From Roseomonas sp. OT10 (GTDB lineage: Bacteria > Pseudomonadota > Alphaproteobacteria > Acetobacterales > Acetobacteraceae), in contig NZ_CP087719.1 of the NCBI RefSeq assembly GCF_020991085.1, forward strand, positions 1,116,001 to 1,180,000: a stretch of DNA of 64,000 nucleotides, in the 5' to 3' direction. Position numbers and translations under genes: made by a program. Under the pieces are notes generated by a model. It saw only the letters and a list, made by a program, of their open reading frames with translations. It was not told the DNA's origin and ran no database searches. Below, in pieces: positions 36,749-45,504 of this stretch. How positions within the stretch are numbered: position 1 is the first letter of the stretch; each line of letters begins with the position of its first letter.

Positions 36749-37879
36749 TCACCCCTTCAGGTCCACCCAGTAGGTCCCTTGCATCGGCGCCGCCGCGAAG
36801 CGCTCGTTCATCGCCGCCAGGGTGGCGTCCGGGTCCATCCCCGACGCGCGGTCCGGCTGCAGCCAGCGCGCCATGCACTCCACCGCCGGCAGGTGCATGG
36901 GGGAGTCGTTGAACGGGTGCCACATGGCATGCGCGCGGCCCTCGCGGATGGCGGTGAGCTGGCCCAGCTTCTCCCGCTCGATCACCCCGGCGAGGCTCCG
37001 GCGCGCCTCGGCCGGCGTCACGCCCGCCCCCATCCGCACCCCGCCGGCCTCGCCATAGGGGCCGCCGGTGGCGATGTAGTGCCGCGCGTCGCGGGTCAGC
37101 ACGTATTCCAGGTTGAGCTGCCCCGTGGGCGTGGGGATCGTCGCGGCGCCGATGTTCACTCCGCCGGCCAGGCGGATGAAGTCGTCGTACACGCCGCGCC
37201 CGGGCGAGGAGCAGCAGGGCGTGCCCCCGGCATGGGCGTGCATGAAGACGCTCTGCCGCGCCGCCTCGTCCAGCCCGGCCATGGCCTGGCGGACCCCCTG
37301 CATCCGCTCCCGGTAGAAGGCGAGGAAGCGGCCCGCCTGCTCCTCCCGCCCCAGCAGCCGGCCCAGGATCTCCAGGCTCGGCTCGGTGTCGCGCAGCGGG
37401 GCGACGAAGAAGTCCACCACCGCGACCGGGACCCCCGCCCCCTCCATCTGGGACAGGCTGTTGTCGTTCCGCGTCGCCAGGGAGCGGCTGAGGATGACGA
37501 GGTCCGGCTGCATCGACAGCACCAGCTCGATCGGCAGCCCCATCTGCGCGTCGGGCAGGGTCGGGATGCCGTCCAGCGCCGGCCACTGCCGCCGCAGCGC
37601 CGCGTAGTCATTGACCCCGTTGCGCTTCAGGTCGCTGCCCAGCCCCGCCACGATGGCGGTCGGGTCGGGGTGCAGCAGGTTCAGCACCAGCAGGTGCCGG
37701 CCCTGGGCCAGCAGCACCCGGCGCGCCGGGCGGGGCAGCGATACCTCCCGCCCCATCAGGTCGCGCAGCCGCACCGGCGCCTGCGCCCGGGCGATCCGCG
37801 GCGCGGCGAGCAGGGCCGCGGCACCCAGGACAGCACCACTCAGGGCGAGGCCGCGGCGCGAGAGGGTGTCAGTGCGCAT
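36749..37879 (-). CDS. Iron-siderophore ABC transporter substrate-binding protein
   Basis: Periplasmic binding protein of the FhuD/BtuF class III fold, 376 residues. The signal peptide (LSRRGLALSGAVLGAAALLA, cut near ARAQA) has a twin-Arg look. Later text (GVPVAVVDFF, SVFMHAHAGGTP, GGVNIGAATIP, MWHPFNDSPMH) matches iron-chelate binding proteins. It is the last gene of the operon and overlaps the preceding SIP gene by 11 bases. No FhuB/FhuC-type permease or ATPase is in the window, so it must work with transport genes elsewhere. Confidence 0.9.
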   Translation of the reverse strand: MRTDTLSRRGLALSGAVLGAAALLAAPRIARAQAPVRLRDLMGREVSLPRPARRVLLAQGRHLLVLNLLHPDPTAIVAGLGSDLKRNGVNDYAALRRQWPALDGIPTLPDAQMGLPIELVLSMQPDLVILSRSLATRNDNSLSQMEGAGVPVAVVDFFVAPLRDTEPSLEILGRLLGREEQAGRFLAFYRERMQGVRQAMAGLDEAARQSVFMHAHAGGTPCCSSPGRGVYDDFIRLAGGVNIGAATIPTPTGQLNLEYVLTRDARHYIATGGPYGEAGGVRMGAGVTPAEARRSLAGVIEREKLGQLTAIREGRAHAMWHPFNDSPMHLPAVECMARWLQPDRASGMDPDATLAAMNERFAAAPMQGTYWVDLKG

Positions 37880-38801
37880 GGTCGTGCCCCGGGGCATGGC
37901 GGTGGTGATGGGACGCGGCTTCCTCCTCGCGCGCGACGCGGTGGTAGTCCTCGTCCCGGTCATGGTCGAGCTTGGCGCCGTACTCCGTCTCGCTCATGCC
38001 GCGCTTCCAGTAGCCGATGACCAGCATCTGCCGCCGGTCCAGCCCCCGCTCGTCGCGGACATGGGCGCGGATCTCGCGCGCCGCTATCGATTCCGCGCCC
38101 ACCCAGACGAAGGGCGTGCCGACCGCCGGCCAGTCCGCCGCCCGGACCGCGTCCTGCAACGCCGTACCGGTGCCGGGCTCCCGCCCGTCCTGGAAGATCC
38201 AGCGCAGCCGCATGCCGGGCGGGTGGGCCAGCGGCAGGGCCTCCGCCGCGTCCGGCACCTCGATGATCGCCTCGCCGCGCGCCCCGGGGGGCAGGCCCTC
38301 CAGGATGGCGGCGATGGCGGGCAGGGCGGTGTGGTCGCCGGCCAGCAGCGTCCAGTCGGCCGGGCGGACGGCACGCCCGCCCAGCGCGGCCACCCCGGCG
38401 GCGTCGCCCGGCCGGGCCCGCGCCGCCCAGGGGCCGGCCACGCCCTCGTCCCCGTGCAGCACGAAGTCGATGTCCATCTCCCCCGCCGCCTCGTCCAGCC
38501 GGCGGACGGTGTAGGTGCGCACCGCCGGGCGGCGCTCCCCCTCGGCCCAGAGCGGCTTGCCGTCCGGCGCCTTGCCCGGCAGCTCCAGCGGGATGTTGGC
38601 GCGCGGCGGCAGGATCAGCTTCAGGTTCGGGCCGCCGCGCAGCCCGGCGAACTCCTCGCCGCCCAGGGTGACGCGCATCAGGTGCCGCGTGATCCGCGCG
38701 GTCCGCAGCACCTCCAGGCGCCGGATGCCGCGCCAGCGCGCGGCCCAGGGGGGAGGTGCGGGGGGAGGTGCGGGGGGAGATGGGCCGGAGGCGTCGGGCA
38801 A
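37869..38801 (-). CDS. Siderophore-interacting FAD protein (SIP/ViuB family)
   Basis: Cytosolic flavin reductase of 310 residues that frees iron from imported ferric siderophores. It has the FAD-binding RTYTVRR motif, the FVLHGDEGVAGPWA segment, LLAGDHTALPAIAAILE, and the C-terminal GYWKRG typical of SIP. Two odd ends: an N-terminal Pro/Ala stretch encoded by a 12-base repeat, and a C-terminal His-rich tail (SHHHRHAPGHDHAH) that could hold metal. The TTG start at 38801 has a GAGGAGGA site seven bases upstream; no other start fits so well. Confidence 0.92.
   Translation of the reverse strand: MPDASGPSPPAPPPAPPPWAARWRGIRRLEVLRTARITRHLMRVTLGGEEFAGLRGGPNLKLILPPRANIPLELPGKAPDGKPLWAEGERRPAVRTYTVRRLDEAAGEMDIDFVLHGDEGVAGPWAARARPGDAAGVAALGGRAVRPADWTLLAGDHTALPAIAAILEGLPPGARGEAIIEVPDAAEALPLAHPPGMRLRWIFQDGREPGTGTALQDAVRAADWPAVGTPFVWVGAESIAAREIRAHVRDERGLDRRQMLVIGYWKRGMSETEYGAKLDHDRDEDYHRVAREEEAASHHHRHAPGHDHAH
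38748..38783. repeat. 12-base tandem repeat, three copies, inside the SIP gene
   Basis: Three in-frame copies of a GGGGGGAGGTGC-like unit (38748-38759, 38760-38771, 38772-38783, the last changed at two bases) that encode the Pro-Pro-Ala-Pro repeats at the SIP N-terminus. Copy number could vary between strains without shifting the frame. Confidence 0.85.
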
Positions 38802-38848
38802 GGGTGGTCCTCCTCGGGATCGGGGCCGGCCGGGCGCCGGGGCGCGCC

Positions 38849-39721
38849 TCAGCGGCCGGACAGGGCGGCGCGCAGGCCGCGGCTGATGGCGGCCGGCAGC
38901 ACGGAGCCGTGGTTCTCGCCCGGAAACTCCACGAACTCCACCGCCGGCCCGGCGGCGCCCAGCGCGGCGAGGCGCAGCGCCATCTCGCGGGCATGCCCGG
39001 CCATGCGGGCCTGGCGCAGCCGCTCGCGCCGCTCCGCCGACAGGGAGGGGTCGTCCACGCCGCGCCCCTCCATCTCGCCCACGGTGAGCAGCAGGCCGAG
39101 CGACGGCGCCTCCGGCGGTGGGCTGGCGGTGAAGCGGCGCTCCGATTCCAGGATGGCGCCGCCGTTCCACCAGATGGAGGGGCTGGCCGCGACATGGCGC
39201 CGGAACAGGCCGGGCCGGGCGAAGAGGGCATGCAGCACCAGCAGCCCGCCGAAGGAATGGCCGAACAGGGTGCGGCGGCGCGGATCGGCCGGCAGCTGCG
39301 ACTCCAGCGCCGGCAGGGCCTCGCGCTCCAGGAAGTCGAGGAAGCGATCCGCGCCGCCGGTGCCCTCCGGCGCGCCGGCGGAGGGCGGGGTGTAGTCGCG
39401 GGAGCGGCGCGCCCGGCGCAGCGCGGGATCGACGGCGTGGTCCAGGCCGACGATCACGGCGGGGGTCACCCCCGTCACCTCGGCCCGCCGCTGCTGCATC
39501 CGCGCCGCCTCGACGGCGGTGAGGAAGGTGGCGTCGGCGTCGAGCAGGTAGAGGACGGGGAAGCCGCCCGGTGGCGCCTCCCCCTCGGGCCAGGCGGCCC
39601 GGATGCGGTAGCGGCGGTCGGGGTCGCCCGCCGCCGCCATCTCCCAGCACGCGCTGCGCGGCAGGGTGACGGGGCCGCCGCCTTCGAGGCGCCCCGTCGC
39701 CGGCGTGGGCGCGGCTACCAC
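38849..39721 (-). CDS. Alpha/beta hydrolase, ferric-siderophore esterase-like (Fes/IroE type)
   Basis: Esterase of 290 residues in the esterase D/IroE family. Ser156 in GHSFGG is the nucleophile and His271 in GENHGS the catalytic histidine; the middle LDADATFLTAVEAARMQQRR region is typical of siderophore trilactone esterases. It would open catecholate siderophores after or during uptake, in keeping with its place between a TonB receptor and a SIP gene. No signal peptide is evident. GTG start, overlapping the receptor stop by seven bases. Confidence 0.88.
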   Translation of the reverse strand: MVAAPTPATGRLEGGGPVTLPRSACWEMAAAGDPDRRYRIRAAWPEGEAPPGGFPVLYLLDADATFLTAVEAARMQQRRAEVTGVTPAVIVGLDHAVDPALRRARRSRDYTPPSAGAPEGTGGADRFLDFLEREALPALESQLPADPRRRTLFGHSFGGLLVLHALFARPGLFRRHVAASPSIWWNGGAILESERRFTASPPPEAPSLGLLLTVGEMEGRGVDDPSLSAERRERLRQARMAGHAREMALRLAALGAAGPAVEFVEFPGENHGSVLPAAISRGLRAALSGR

Positions 39722-41952
39722 CGCATCCGCAGGCTGCCGAGGACGAGGCGGCCGGTGCCGAAGTAGCAGGTCGTGTCGGTGTTGCAGCTCGCGACGTATT
39801 CCTTGTCGGCGAGGTTGCTGGCGTTCACGGCGAATTCCAGCCCCTTCATGCTCTCGAAGCGGGCGCCGAAATCATAGCGGACCGCGGCGTCGAACAGGGT
39901 GAAGTCCTTCACCTTGAAGCTGTTGGCCTCGTTGCCGTAGGTCTCGCCGACATAGCGCGCGCCGCCGCCGAGCTGGAGGCCGCGCAGCGCGCCCTCGGTG
40001 AAGCGGTAGTTCAGCCAGCCCGAGGCGGAGTGCTCCGGCACCTGCGGCACCCGGTTGCCCGCGACGCCGGCCGTGTTGGAACGGCGGATCTCCGCCTCCG
40101 TGTAGGCATAGGCGCCGATCAGGTCGAGGTTGTTGGTCAGGCTGGCGCGCGCGTCCAGCTCGATGCCGCGGGAGCGGATGCGGCCGGTGCTGACGCTGAA
40201 GGTGGTGTAGAGCGGATCGGGCGTCAGGACGTTGTCCTGGGTGATCTGGTAGGCGGCGAGCTGCACGAAGCTGGTGCGGCCGGGCGGCTGGTACTTCACG
40301 CCCACCTCGTATTGCTCGCCGGTCGTCGCCTCGAAGGGCTTGCCGCCGCGCGCGGGCGCCTGGACGCCGGCATTGGGCAGGAACGAGGTCGAGTAGCTGA
40401 CATAGGGCGCGACGCCGCTGTCGAACAGGTAGAGCCCGCCGACGCGCCAGGTCCACTCCTGGTCGTCCTGCTTGGTGTGCAGGCCGGTGGAATAGGCCTG
40501 GGTGTCGCTGTTCGCCCAGTCGTGGCGGATGCCGAGATTGAGGCGGAAGCGGTCCAGCGCGATCTGGTCCTGCAGGTAGACGCCGACCTGGTCCGTCTCC
40601 TGGCTGGTGCGCGCCGCGTTGCCCATCGCCGGGCCGGTGATGGTGCGGTAGTAGACGGGCGCGAAGAGGTCGAGGCTGGGCGCGGTGCCCACGGCCACGC
40701 GGGAATCGGCCCAGGTGGCGGACCAGTCCACGCCGCCGAGCAGGGTGTGGCGCAGCGGGCCGGTCGAGAAGGTGGCCTGCGCCTGGTTGTCGAGGGCAAG
40801 CGTGTCCGCGTGCTCGATCGCGTGCAGCGCGCGCCGCGTGGCGGTGCGGCCGTCCGCGGCGATGCTGGCGATGGACAGCACCCGGCGCTCGGAGTCGATG
40901 TTCATGTAGCGGAGGTTCTGGCGGACGGTCCAGGTGTCGTCGAGCCGGTGCTCCAGCTGGTAGCCGACCCAGGCCTGGCGGCGCTGGTCCTTCTGCCAGT
41001 TCGGGTCGCCCGCGAAGAAGTTGCGGCCCAGGCTGCCGTTGCGGTTGGGCAGCACGGTGCCGGTGGCCGGGTAGAAGTTGTAGAAGCCGATCTCCGGATC
41101 GTCCTGGAAGCCGGCCAGCACGGTGACGGTCGTGTCGCTGCTGGGGCGCCAGGTCAGTGCCGGGGCGATGGCAATGCGCTTCTCGCCGACGTAGTCCACC
41201 TGGGTGTCGGCGATGCGGCCGATCCCGGTCAGGCGGTACTGGAAGGTGCCGTCCGCCGTCAGCGGGCCGCCGAAGTCGAAGGCGGTCTGCATCCGCGCGT
41301 CGTTGCCCGCCTCCAGCCGCACCTCGTGGATCGGCGTCTCGGTCGGGCGGCGGCTGACGAGGTTGACGAGGCCGCCGGCGCCGGTCTGGCCGTAGAGCAC
41401 GGAGGCCGGGCCGCGCAGCACCTCGATGCGCTCCAGCAGCCAGGGGTCGAAGTTCGGCACGGCGTAGTTCGCCCCGCGGCCGACGCGCAGCCCGTCGAGG
41501 AAGTTGACGAAGGCCGCGCTGGTGCCCTGGCCGCCGAAGCCGCGGACGAAGACGCTGTCGTAGCGCGCGCTGGGCCGCACCTCCGGCAGCACGCCGGCGG
41601 TGTAGCGCAGCGCCTCGGAGACGGTCTGCGGCGCCTGGTCGTCCATCTGCTGGCGGGTAACGACGCCGACCGACTGCGGCGCCTCGATCAGCGGGGTGTC
41701 CGTCTTGGTGCCCGTCGTGGTCACCGGGGCGACGTAGCCCTGCACCGGCTGCCAGGCGCGCCAGGCGGTGGCCTGCACCTCCACCTCGGGGATGGCCAGG
41801 GCGCCGTCCGTTGCCTGGGCCGTCGTGCCGTCCTGCGCCAGCGCGGGGTGAGACCAGGGCAGCACGCCGATGAGGGCGGCGGTGCCCAGGAGCCAGGACA
41901 GTCGGCTGGTACGGCGCGCAGGCGCGGTCATGGTGCTGGTACCCTTCGTCAT
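39715..41952 (-). CDS. TonB-dependent siderophore receptor
   Basis: Outer-membrane receptor of 745 residues. It has a signal peptide (WLLGTAALIGVLPWSHPALAQ), a plug domain with TPLIEAPQSVGVVTRQQMDDQAP, the VFVRGFGGQGTSAAF segment and LRGPASVLYGQTGAGGLVN, then a 22-strand barrel ending in LGSLRMRW with a terminal aromatic residue. The siderophore-receptor subfamily (FhuA/FoxA/FpvA-like) is indicated by the plug. First gene of a four-gene operon and preceded by a Fur-box-like sequence. The second Met at 41931 is an alternative start. Confidence 0.95.
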   Translation of the reverse strand: MTKGTSTMTAPARRTSRLSWLLGTAALIGVLPWSHPALAQDGTTAQATDGALAIPEVEVQATAWRAWQPVQGYVAPVTTTGTKTDTPLIEAPQSVGVVTRQQMDDQAPQTVSEALRYTAGVLPEVRPSARYDSVFVRGFGGQGTSAAFVNFLDGLRVGRGANYAVPNFDPWLLERIEVLRGPASVLYGQTGAGGLVNLVSRRPTETPIHEVRLEAGNDARMQTAFDFGGPLTADGTFQYRLTGIGRIADTQVDYVGEKRIAIAPALTWRPSSDTTVTVLAGFQDDPEIGFYNFYPATGTVLPNRNGSLGRNFFAGDPNWQKDQRRQAWVGYQLEHRLDDTWTVRQNLRYMNIDSERRVLSIASIAADGRTATRRALHAIEHADTLALDNQAQATFSTGPLRHTLLGGVDWSATWADSRVAVGTAPSLDLFAPVYYRTITGPAMGNAARTSQETDQVGVYLQDQIALDRFRLNLGIRHDWANSDTQAYSTGLHTKQDDQEWTWRVGGLYLFDSGVAPYVSYSTSFLPNAGVQAPARGGKPFEATTGEQYEVGVKYQPPGRTSFVQLAAYQITQDNVLTPDPLYTTFSVSTGRIRSRGIELDARASLTNNLDLIGAYAYTEAEIRRSNTAGVAGNRVPQVPEHSASGWLNYRFTEGALRGLQLGGGARYVGETYGNEANSFKVKDFTLFDAAVRYDFGARFESMKGLEFAVNASNLADKEYVASCNTDTTCYFGTGRLVLGSLRMRW

Positions 41953-41999
41953 CCCGTCCTGGCCGATCGAGGGGGCCGGACCTGCGGCGGGCAGGTACC

Positions 42000-42018
42000 G
42001 AGAATCAGTCGCACTATC
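42000..42018 (-). promoter_or_regulatory. Fur-box-like sequence upstream of the TonB receptor
   Basis: Reading the minus strand from 42018, GATAGTGCGACTGATTCTC matches the 19-base classical Fur consensus at 13 positions, including both ends. It lies 48 bases upstream of the receptor start within an AT-rich island, the expected place for iron-dependent repression of the siderophore operon. In many alphaproteobacteria iron control is by RirA or Irr instead, so the regulator is not certain. Confidence 0.5.
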
Positions 42019-42124
42019 AAGTTGAGAGGAGGTTTTTGTGGCTTCGCGGTTGGGCGTTGTGGCGGATCTGCCACGACCGGGGCGGGGGAACAATCCGCCG
42101 CCCCGCCGGCCCGCTGCGCCGCGG

Positions 42125-43105
42125 CTATTCCTCCATGCGGATGCCGGTGAGCTGCGCCATTTCCGCCCAACGCGCGACCTCCGCCTTCTGGAAGGCCGCG
42201 AATTCCGCCGGCCCCTGGGGCGCGAGGGTGAAGCCCGCATTCTCCAGGCGCTGGCGCACCGTGGCGTCCTCCAGCGCGCCGAGCATGGCGGCGGAGATCG
42301 CGTCCACCAGCGGCGCGGGCGTGTCCTTGGGCGCGAAGAGGCCGAACCAGGCATCCACGAAGGGCTCCGCCTGCCCGGCCTCGGCGGCGGTCGGAACATC
42401 CGGGAAACCCGCGACCCGCGCCGGCGCGCCGATCGCGAGCGCGCGCAGCTTGCCGTCGCGGACCAGCGCGGCGACCGACGGGAAGGTGGCGGTGTAGAAA
42501 TCCACCACCCCCGCCATGGTGTCCGTCGCGGCCGGGGCTGCGCCGCGATAGGGGATATGGGTGGCGTTCATTCCTGTCCGCCGCGCCAGCGTCTCGCTGA
42601 TGACGTGGCTGGCACTGCCGGCCTGGGAGGAGGCGTAGGTCACCCGCTCCCGCCGCCCGCGCTCGATCAGCGCGGCCAGGGTGGGGGAGGGGGAGTTCGC
42701 CGGCACCACCAGCGCGTGATGGACGGTGCCCAGCCGCGCCACCGGCTCGAAGCTGTCGATGACGTGGTAGCGCAGGTTCGCCATCATCGACTGGTTGGAG
42801 GCGTGGGTCTGGTTGTGGCCCAGCACCAGCGTGTTGCCGTCCGGCGCGGCGCGGGCTGCCGCCTCGCTGCCGATCGCCCCGCCTGCCCCGGCGCGGTTGT
42901 CCACGATCACCGGCCGGCCCAGCGCCGCCTGGGCCTTGTCGCCGACGGCGCGGGCCAGGATGTCGGTCGGCCCGCCGGGCGGGGCGGGGACGATGAGACG
43001 CAGCGGCACCGGCGACTGCGCCCGGGAACGTGCCGCGGGCCACAGGGCGGGCAGGGCGAGGCCCAGGGCCAGCAGCGCACGGCGTGGGGTGGTGGGGTGG
43101 GGCAT
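42125..43105 (-). CDS. Tripartite tricarboxylate transporter substrate-binding protein (TctC/Bug family)
   Basis: Periplasmic binding protein of 326 residues with a signal peptide (RRALLALGLALPALWPAARSRAQ). Bug-family motifs: LIVPAPPGGPTDILAR, the VDNRAGAGGAIGSEA pyrrolidone-binding segment, and the HIPYRGAAPAATDTMAG segment. The ATG at 43105 has GGAGG nine bases upstream, unlike the nearby ATG at 43114. No tctA or tctB permease is adjacent, as is common for orphan Bug proteins; the ligand is some organic acid or amide. Confidence 0.93.
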   Translation of the reverse strand: MPHPTTPRRALLALGLALPALWPAARSRAQSPVPLRLIVPAPPGGPTDILARAVGDKAQAALGRPVIVDNRAGAGGAIGSEAAARAAPDGNTLVLGHNQTHASNQSMMANLRYHVIDSFEPVARLGTVHHALVVPANSPSPTLAALIERGRRERVTYASSQAGSASHVISETLARRTGMNATHIPYRGAAPAATDTMAGVVDFYTATFPSVAALVRDGKLRALAIGAPARVAGFPDVPTAAEAGQAEPFVDAWFGLFAPKDTPAPLVDAISAAMLGALEDATVRQRLENAGFTLAPQGPAEFAAFQKAEVARWAEMAQLTGIRMEE

Positions 43106-43309
43106 GGGCGGCATCCTCCGGTTCTGCGCCGAACAACCGCCCCCCGGCGCGGGCGTCAAGCTGGCCTGGAATTTTCGCAAGGGATTCCAACCGGCTGCCC
43201 CGGACCTCACGGGCTTGCGCGGTCGATCGAGCATTTGCGAGGCGAACCGAAGGCTTGCCGTGGCGTCTTAAGACGACGTGTGAACTTCATCCGGAAAGGG
43301 GGGCAGAAG

Positions 43310-43795
43310 ATGACGGGTTGGTGGAACAGGATCCGCGGCGTGGCTCTGGCCCTTCCGATCCTGGCCGGGGCTGTGCCGGCCATGGCGGCGATGGATCGCA
43401 GCGGCCGGGAGTACCGGGGCGAGGTCTCGGTGCTGCCGGAGCGACTGGCGGGCCGGCGCCTGTCGGATGGACGGCCCTACGACCCGGAATCCGCCGCGGC
43501 GTCCTCCGCCCGCCTGCCGGTCGGCAGCACCGCCCGCATCACCAACCTGGCGAACGGGCGCGTCGCCATGATCCGCATCCATGAGCGTCCCCGCCGGGCC
43601 CAGGCGGGCCGGGAGGGGGATAGCCTGAAGGTCAGCCCGCGCGTGGCCCGCCTGCTGCAACTGGCGGAGGGCGGTGAGGCGCCGGTGCTGGTGGCCCCGC
43701 TGGCGGTGCCGCAGGCGGACGGCACGATCCGCCTGGGCCAGGGCACGGGCTTCGACGGGCAGCCGGCGGTCATCGTCCACCCCGAGCGGGGCTGA
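43310..43795 (+). CDS. Small exported RlpA-like double-psi beta-barrel protein
   Basis: Exported protein of 161 residues: signal peptide (RGVALALPILAGAVPAMAA) then a domain that follows the RlpA outline (GRRLSDGRPYDPESAAASSARLPVGSTARITNLANGR spans about 48-85, then a basic DSLKVSPRVARLL segment). In RlpA lytic transglycosylases a His before LPFG and an Asp in NDRGP are needed; here these places read Ser and Glu (SSARLPVG, RIHERPR), so catalysis is doubtful. No SPOR domain is present. It stands alone, divergent from tctC. Confidence 0.8.
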   Translation: MTGWWNRIRGVALALPILAGAVPAMAAMDRSGREYRGEVSVLPERLAGRRLSDGRPYDPESAAASSARLPVGSTARITNLANGRVAMIRIHERPRRAQAGREGDSLKVSPRVARLLQLAEGGEAPVLVAPLAVPQADGTIRLGQGTGFDGQPAVIVHPERG

Positions 43796-43848
43796 CCCCC
43801 CCCGGGGGGCAGGGCGCCGGCCGCAGGCGGGGAGCGGGTCGACGGCCG

Positions 43849-43885
43849 CCGGCCGGAAAGCGGCCGGTGGGCGGGGATTCCCGCC
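43849..43885. terminator. Two adjacent GC hairpins after the RlpA-like gene
   Basis: A seven-base stem with a GAAAG loop (43849-43867) is followed directly by a six-base stem (43870-43885). They lie between the RlpA-like stop and tRNA-Leu. There is no T run, so they may be a Rho-assisted stop or only GC-rich structure. Confidence 0.4.
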
Positions 43886-43966
43886 TCCGGCCGGCTCGAA
43901 CGCCCCGCGCCGCTTGGAATACGGCCCGCCATGGGCTACAGGCCCGCCCTTCGACGACGTGGCGAC

Positions 43967-44051
43967 GCGGGCGTGGTGGAATTGGCAGACACGCCGGATT
44001 TAGGTTCCGGTGGCGAGAGCCTTGGGGGTTCGAGTCCCTCCGCCCGCACCA
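43967..44051 (+). tRNA. tRNA-Leu (anticodon UAG)
   Basis: Full class II cloverleaf: acceptor GCGGGCG pairs with CGCCCGC, anticodon stem CCGGA/TCCGG with loop TTTAGGT giving anticodon TAG, a variable arm (GGCGAGAGCC) and a TTCGAGT T-loop. CCA is encoded (44049-44051). It stands 46 bases before tig; the tRNA-Leu-tig-clpP-clpX-lon order is common in alphaproteobacteria. Confidence 0.97.
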
Positions 44052-44097
44052 GAAGCCCCGGACTCAACGGGATTCGACAGGGACTGGGACCAGACAG

Positions 44098-45450
44098 ATG
44101 CAGGTGACCGAGGTCGCGACGGACGGGCTGAAGCGCGCCTACGACGTGGTGGTGGGTGCGGCGGAGCTGGAAGCCGCCCGCGACAAGCGCCTGGGCCAGC
44201 TGGCCAAGGAGATGCGTCTCCCCGGCTTCCGCCCGGGCAAGGTGCCGATGTCGCTGGTCAAGGGCCGCTACGGCGCCTCGGTGATGGGCGAGGTGCTGGA
44301 GGAGCAGGTCAACGACGCCACCCAGAAGATCGTGGCCGACCGCGGGCTGAAGCCGGCGCAGCAGCCCAAGATCGAGCTGAAGGATTTCGGCGACGGCAAG
44401 GACCTGGCCTTCCGCGTGGACCTGGAGATCCTGCCGGAGATCCCGATGCCGGACTTCGCCTCCATCGAGGTCGAGCGGCTGAAGGCCGAACCCTCCGACG
44501 CGGAGGTGGACAAGGCGCTGGAGGGCATCGCCGCCCGCAACGCCCAGCTGGAGGACATCACCGAGGAGCGCCCGGCCGAGAAGGGCGACGTGGTGGTGGT
44601 GGACTTCACCGGCCGCGCCCGCCCGAAGGACGACCCCGAGGGCGAGCTGGAGCCCTTCCAGGGCGGTGCCGGCCAGGACATGCCGGTGGAGATCGGCGGC
44701 GACGGCTTCATCCCCGGCGTCTCCGAGGGGCTGGAGGGCATCCGCGTCGGCGAGACCCGCCACGTCGAGGTGACCTTCCCCGCCGAGTACCATGCCCCCG
44801 AGCTGGCCGGCCGCCCGGCCGTGTTCGAGATGACGGCCAAGGCGCTGAAGAAGGCCGCGAAGCCGGCGCTGGACGACGAGTTCGCCAAAACCCTGGGCAT
44901 CGAAGGCGGCATCGAGGCGGTGCGGACCCAGCTCCGCGAGGTGATCCAGCGCGAGTACGACCAGCTCGCCCGCCAGCGGGTGAAGCGCCAGCTCCTCGAC
45001 GCCCTGTCCGAGCGGGCCGACTTCCCGGTGCCGGAGGGGATGGTGCAGGCGGAGTTCGACCAGATCTGGAAGCGGGTCGAGGAGGACATGAAGGCCGGCC
45101 GGCTGGACGAGGATGACAAGGGCAAGGACGAGGAGACGCTGAAGGCGGACTACCGGAAGATCGCCGAGCGGCGCATCCGGCTGGGCCTGCTGGTCAGCGA
45201 GATCGGGCGGACCAACAACATCCAGGTGCCCCAGGACGAGCTGTTCCGCGCGCTGCGCGCCGAGGCCGGCCGCTACCCCGGCCAGGAGAAGAAGGTCTTC
45301 GAGTTCTTCCAGAAGAACCCGCAGGCGATGGAGAACCTCCGCGCCCCGCTCTTCGAGGAGAAGGTGGTCGACTTCATGCTGGAGCTGGCCAAGGTGAACG
45401 ACCGCGTCGTCCCCTTCGAGGAGCTGAACCAGGCCGCCACCGCCGCCTGA
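44098..45450 (+). CDS. tig: Trigger factor, ribosome-bound chaperone and peptidyl-prolyl isomerase
   Basis: Chaperone of 450 residues that binds nascent chains at the ribosome tunnel exit. The ribosome-binding signature GFRPGKVP is at about 42-49, an FKBP-type isomerase domain follows at about 155-245 (DVVVVDFTGRA, FIPGVSEGLEGIRVGETRHV), and the helical C-terminal arms make up the rest. The sequence begins MQVTEVATDGLKRAYDVVV, the normal start. Likely in the same general folding-proteolysis regulon as the clpP, clpX and lon genes downstream. Confidence 0.97.
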   Translation: MQVTEVATDGLKRAYDVVVGAAELEAARDKRLGQLAKEMRLPGFRPGKVPMSLVKGRYGASVMGEVLEEQVNDATQKIVADRGLKPAQQPKIELKDFGDGKDLAFRVDLEILPEIPMPDFASIEVERLKAEPSDAEVDKALEGIAARNAQLEDITEERPAEKGDVVVVDFTGRARPKDDPEGELEPFQGGAGQDMPVEIGGDGFIPGVSEGLEGIRVGETRHVEVTFPAEYHAPELAGRPAVFEMTAKALKKAAKPALDDEFAKTLGIEGGIEAVRTQLREVIQREYDQLARQRVKRQLLDALSERADFPVPEGMVQAEFDQIWKRVEEDMKAGRLDEDDKGKDEETLKADYRKIAERRIRLGLLVSEIGRTNNIQVPQDELFRALRAEAGRYPGQEKKVFEFFQKNPQAMENLRAPLFEEKVVDFMLELAKVNDRVVPFEELNQAATAA

Positions 45451-45504
45451 CCTGTCCGGGGGCGGGCCGCGCCCACGCCGACGCCCGGGATGCCGTTCCG
45501 GGCC

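Noticed and set aside
38748-38783. Possible CRISPR-like short repeat
   Set aside because: Three contiguous 12-base units without spacers, lying in frame in the SIP gene, so a simple coding tandem repeat.
41953-42124. Cobalamin riboswitch before the TonB receptor
   Set aside because: The region is too short and shows none of the conserved B12-box text; the neighbours point to siderophores, not cobalamin.
42038-43309. Long plus-strand frame starting GTG with an AGAGGAGG site five bases upstream, antisense to tctC
   Set aside because: It runs opposite a clear TctC gene and reads as Arg/Gly/His-rich shadow sequence. It is long only because it is in frame with the real RlpA-like gene at 43310.
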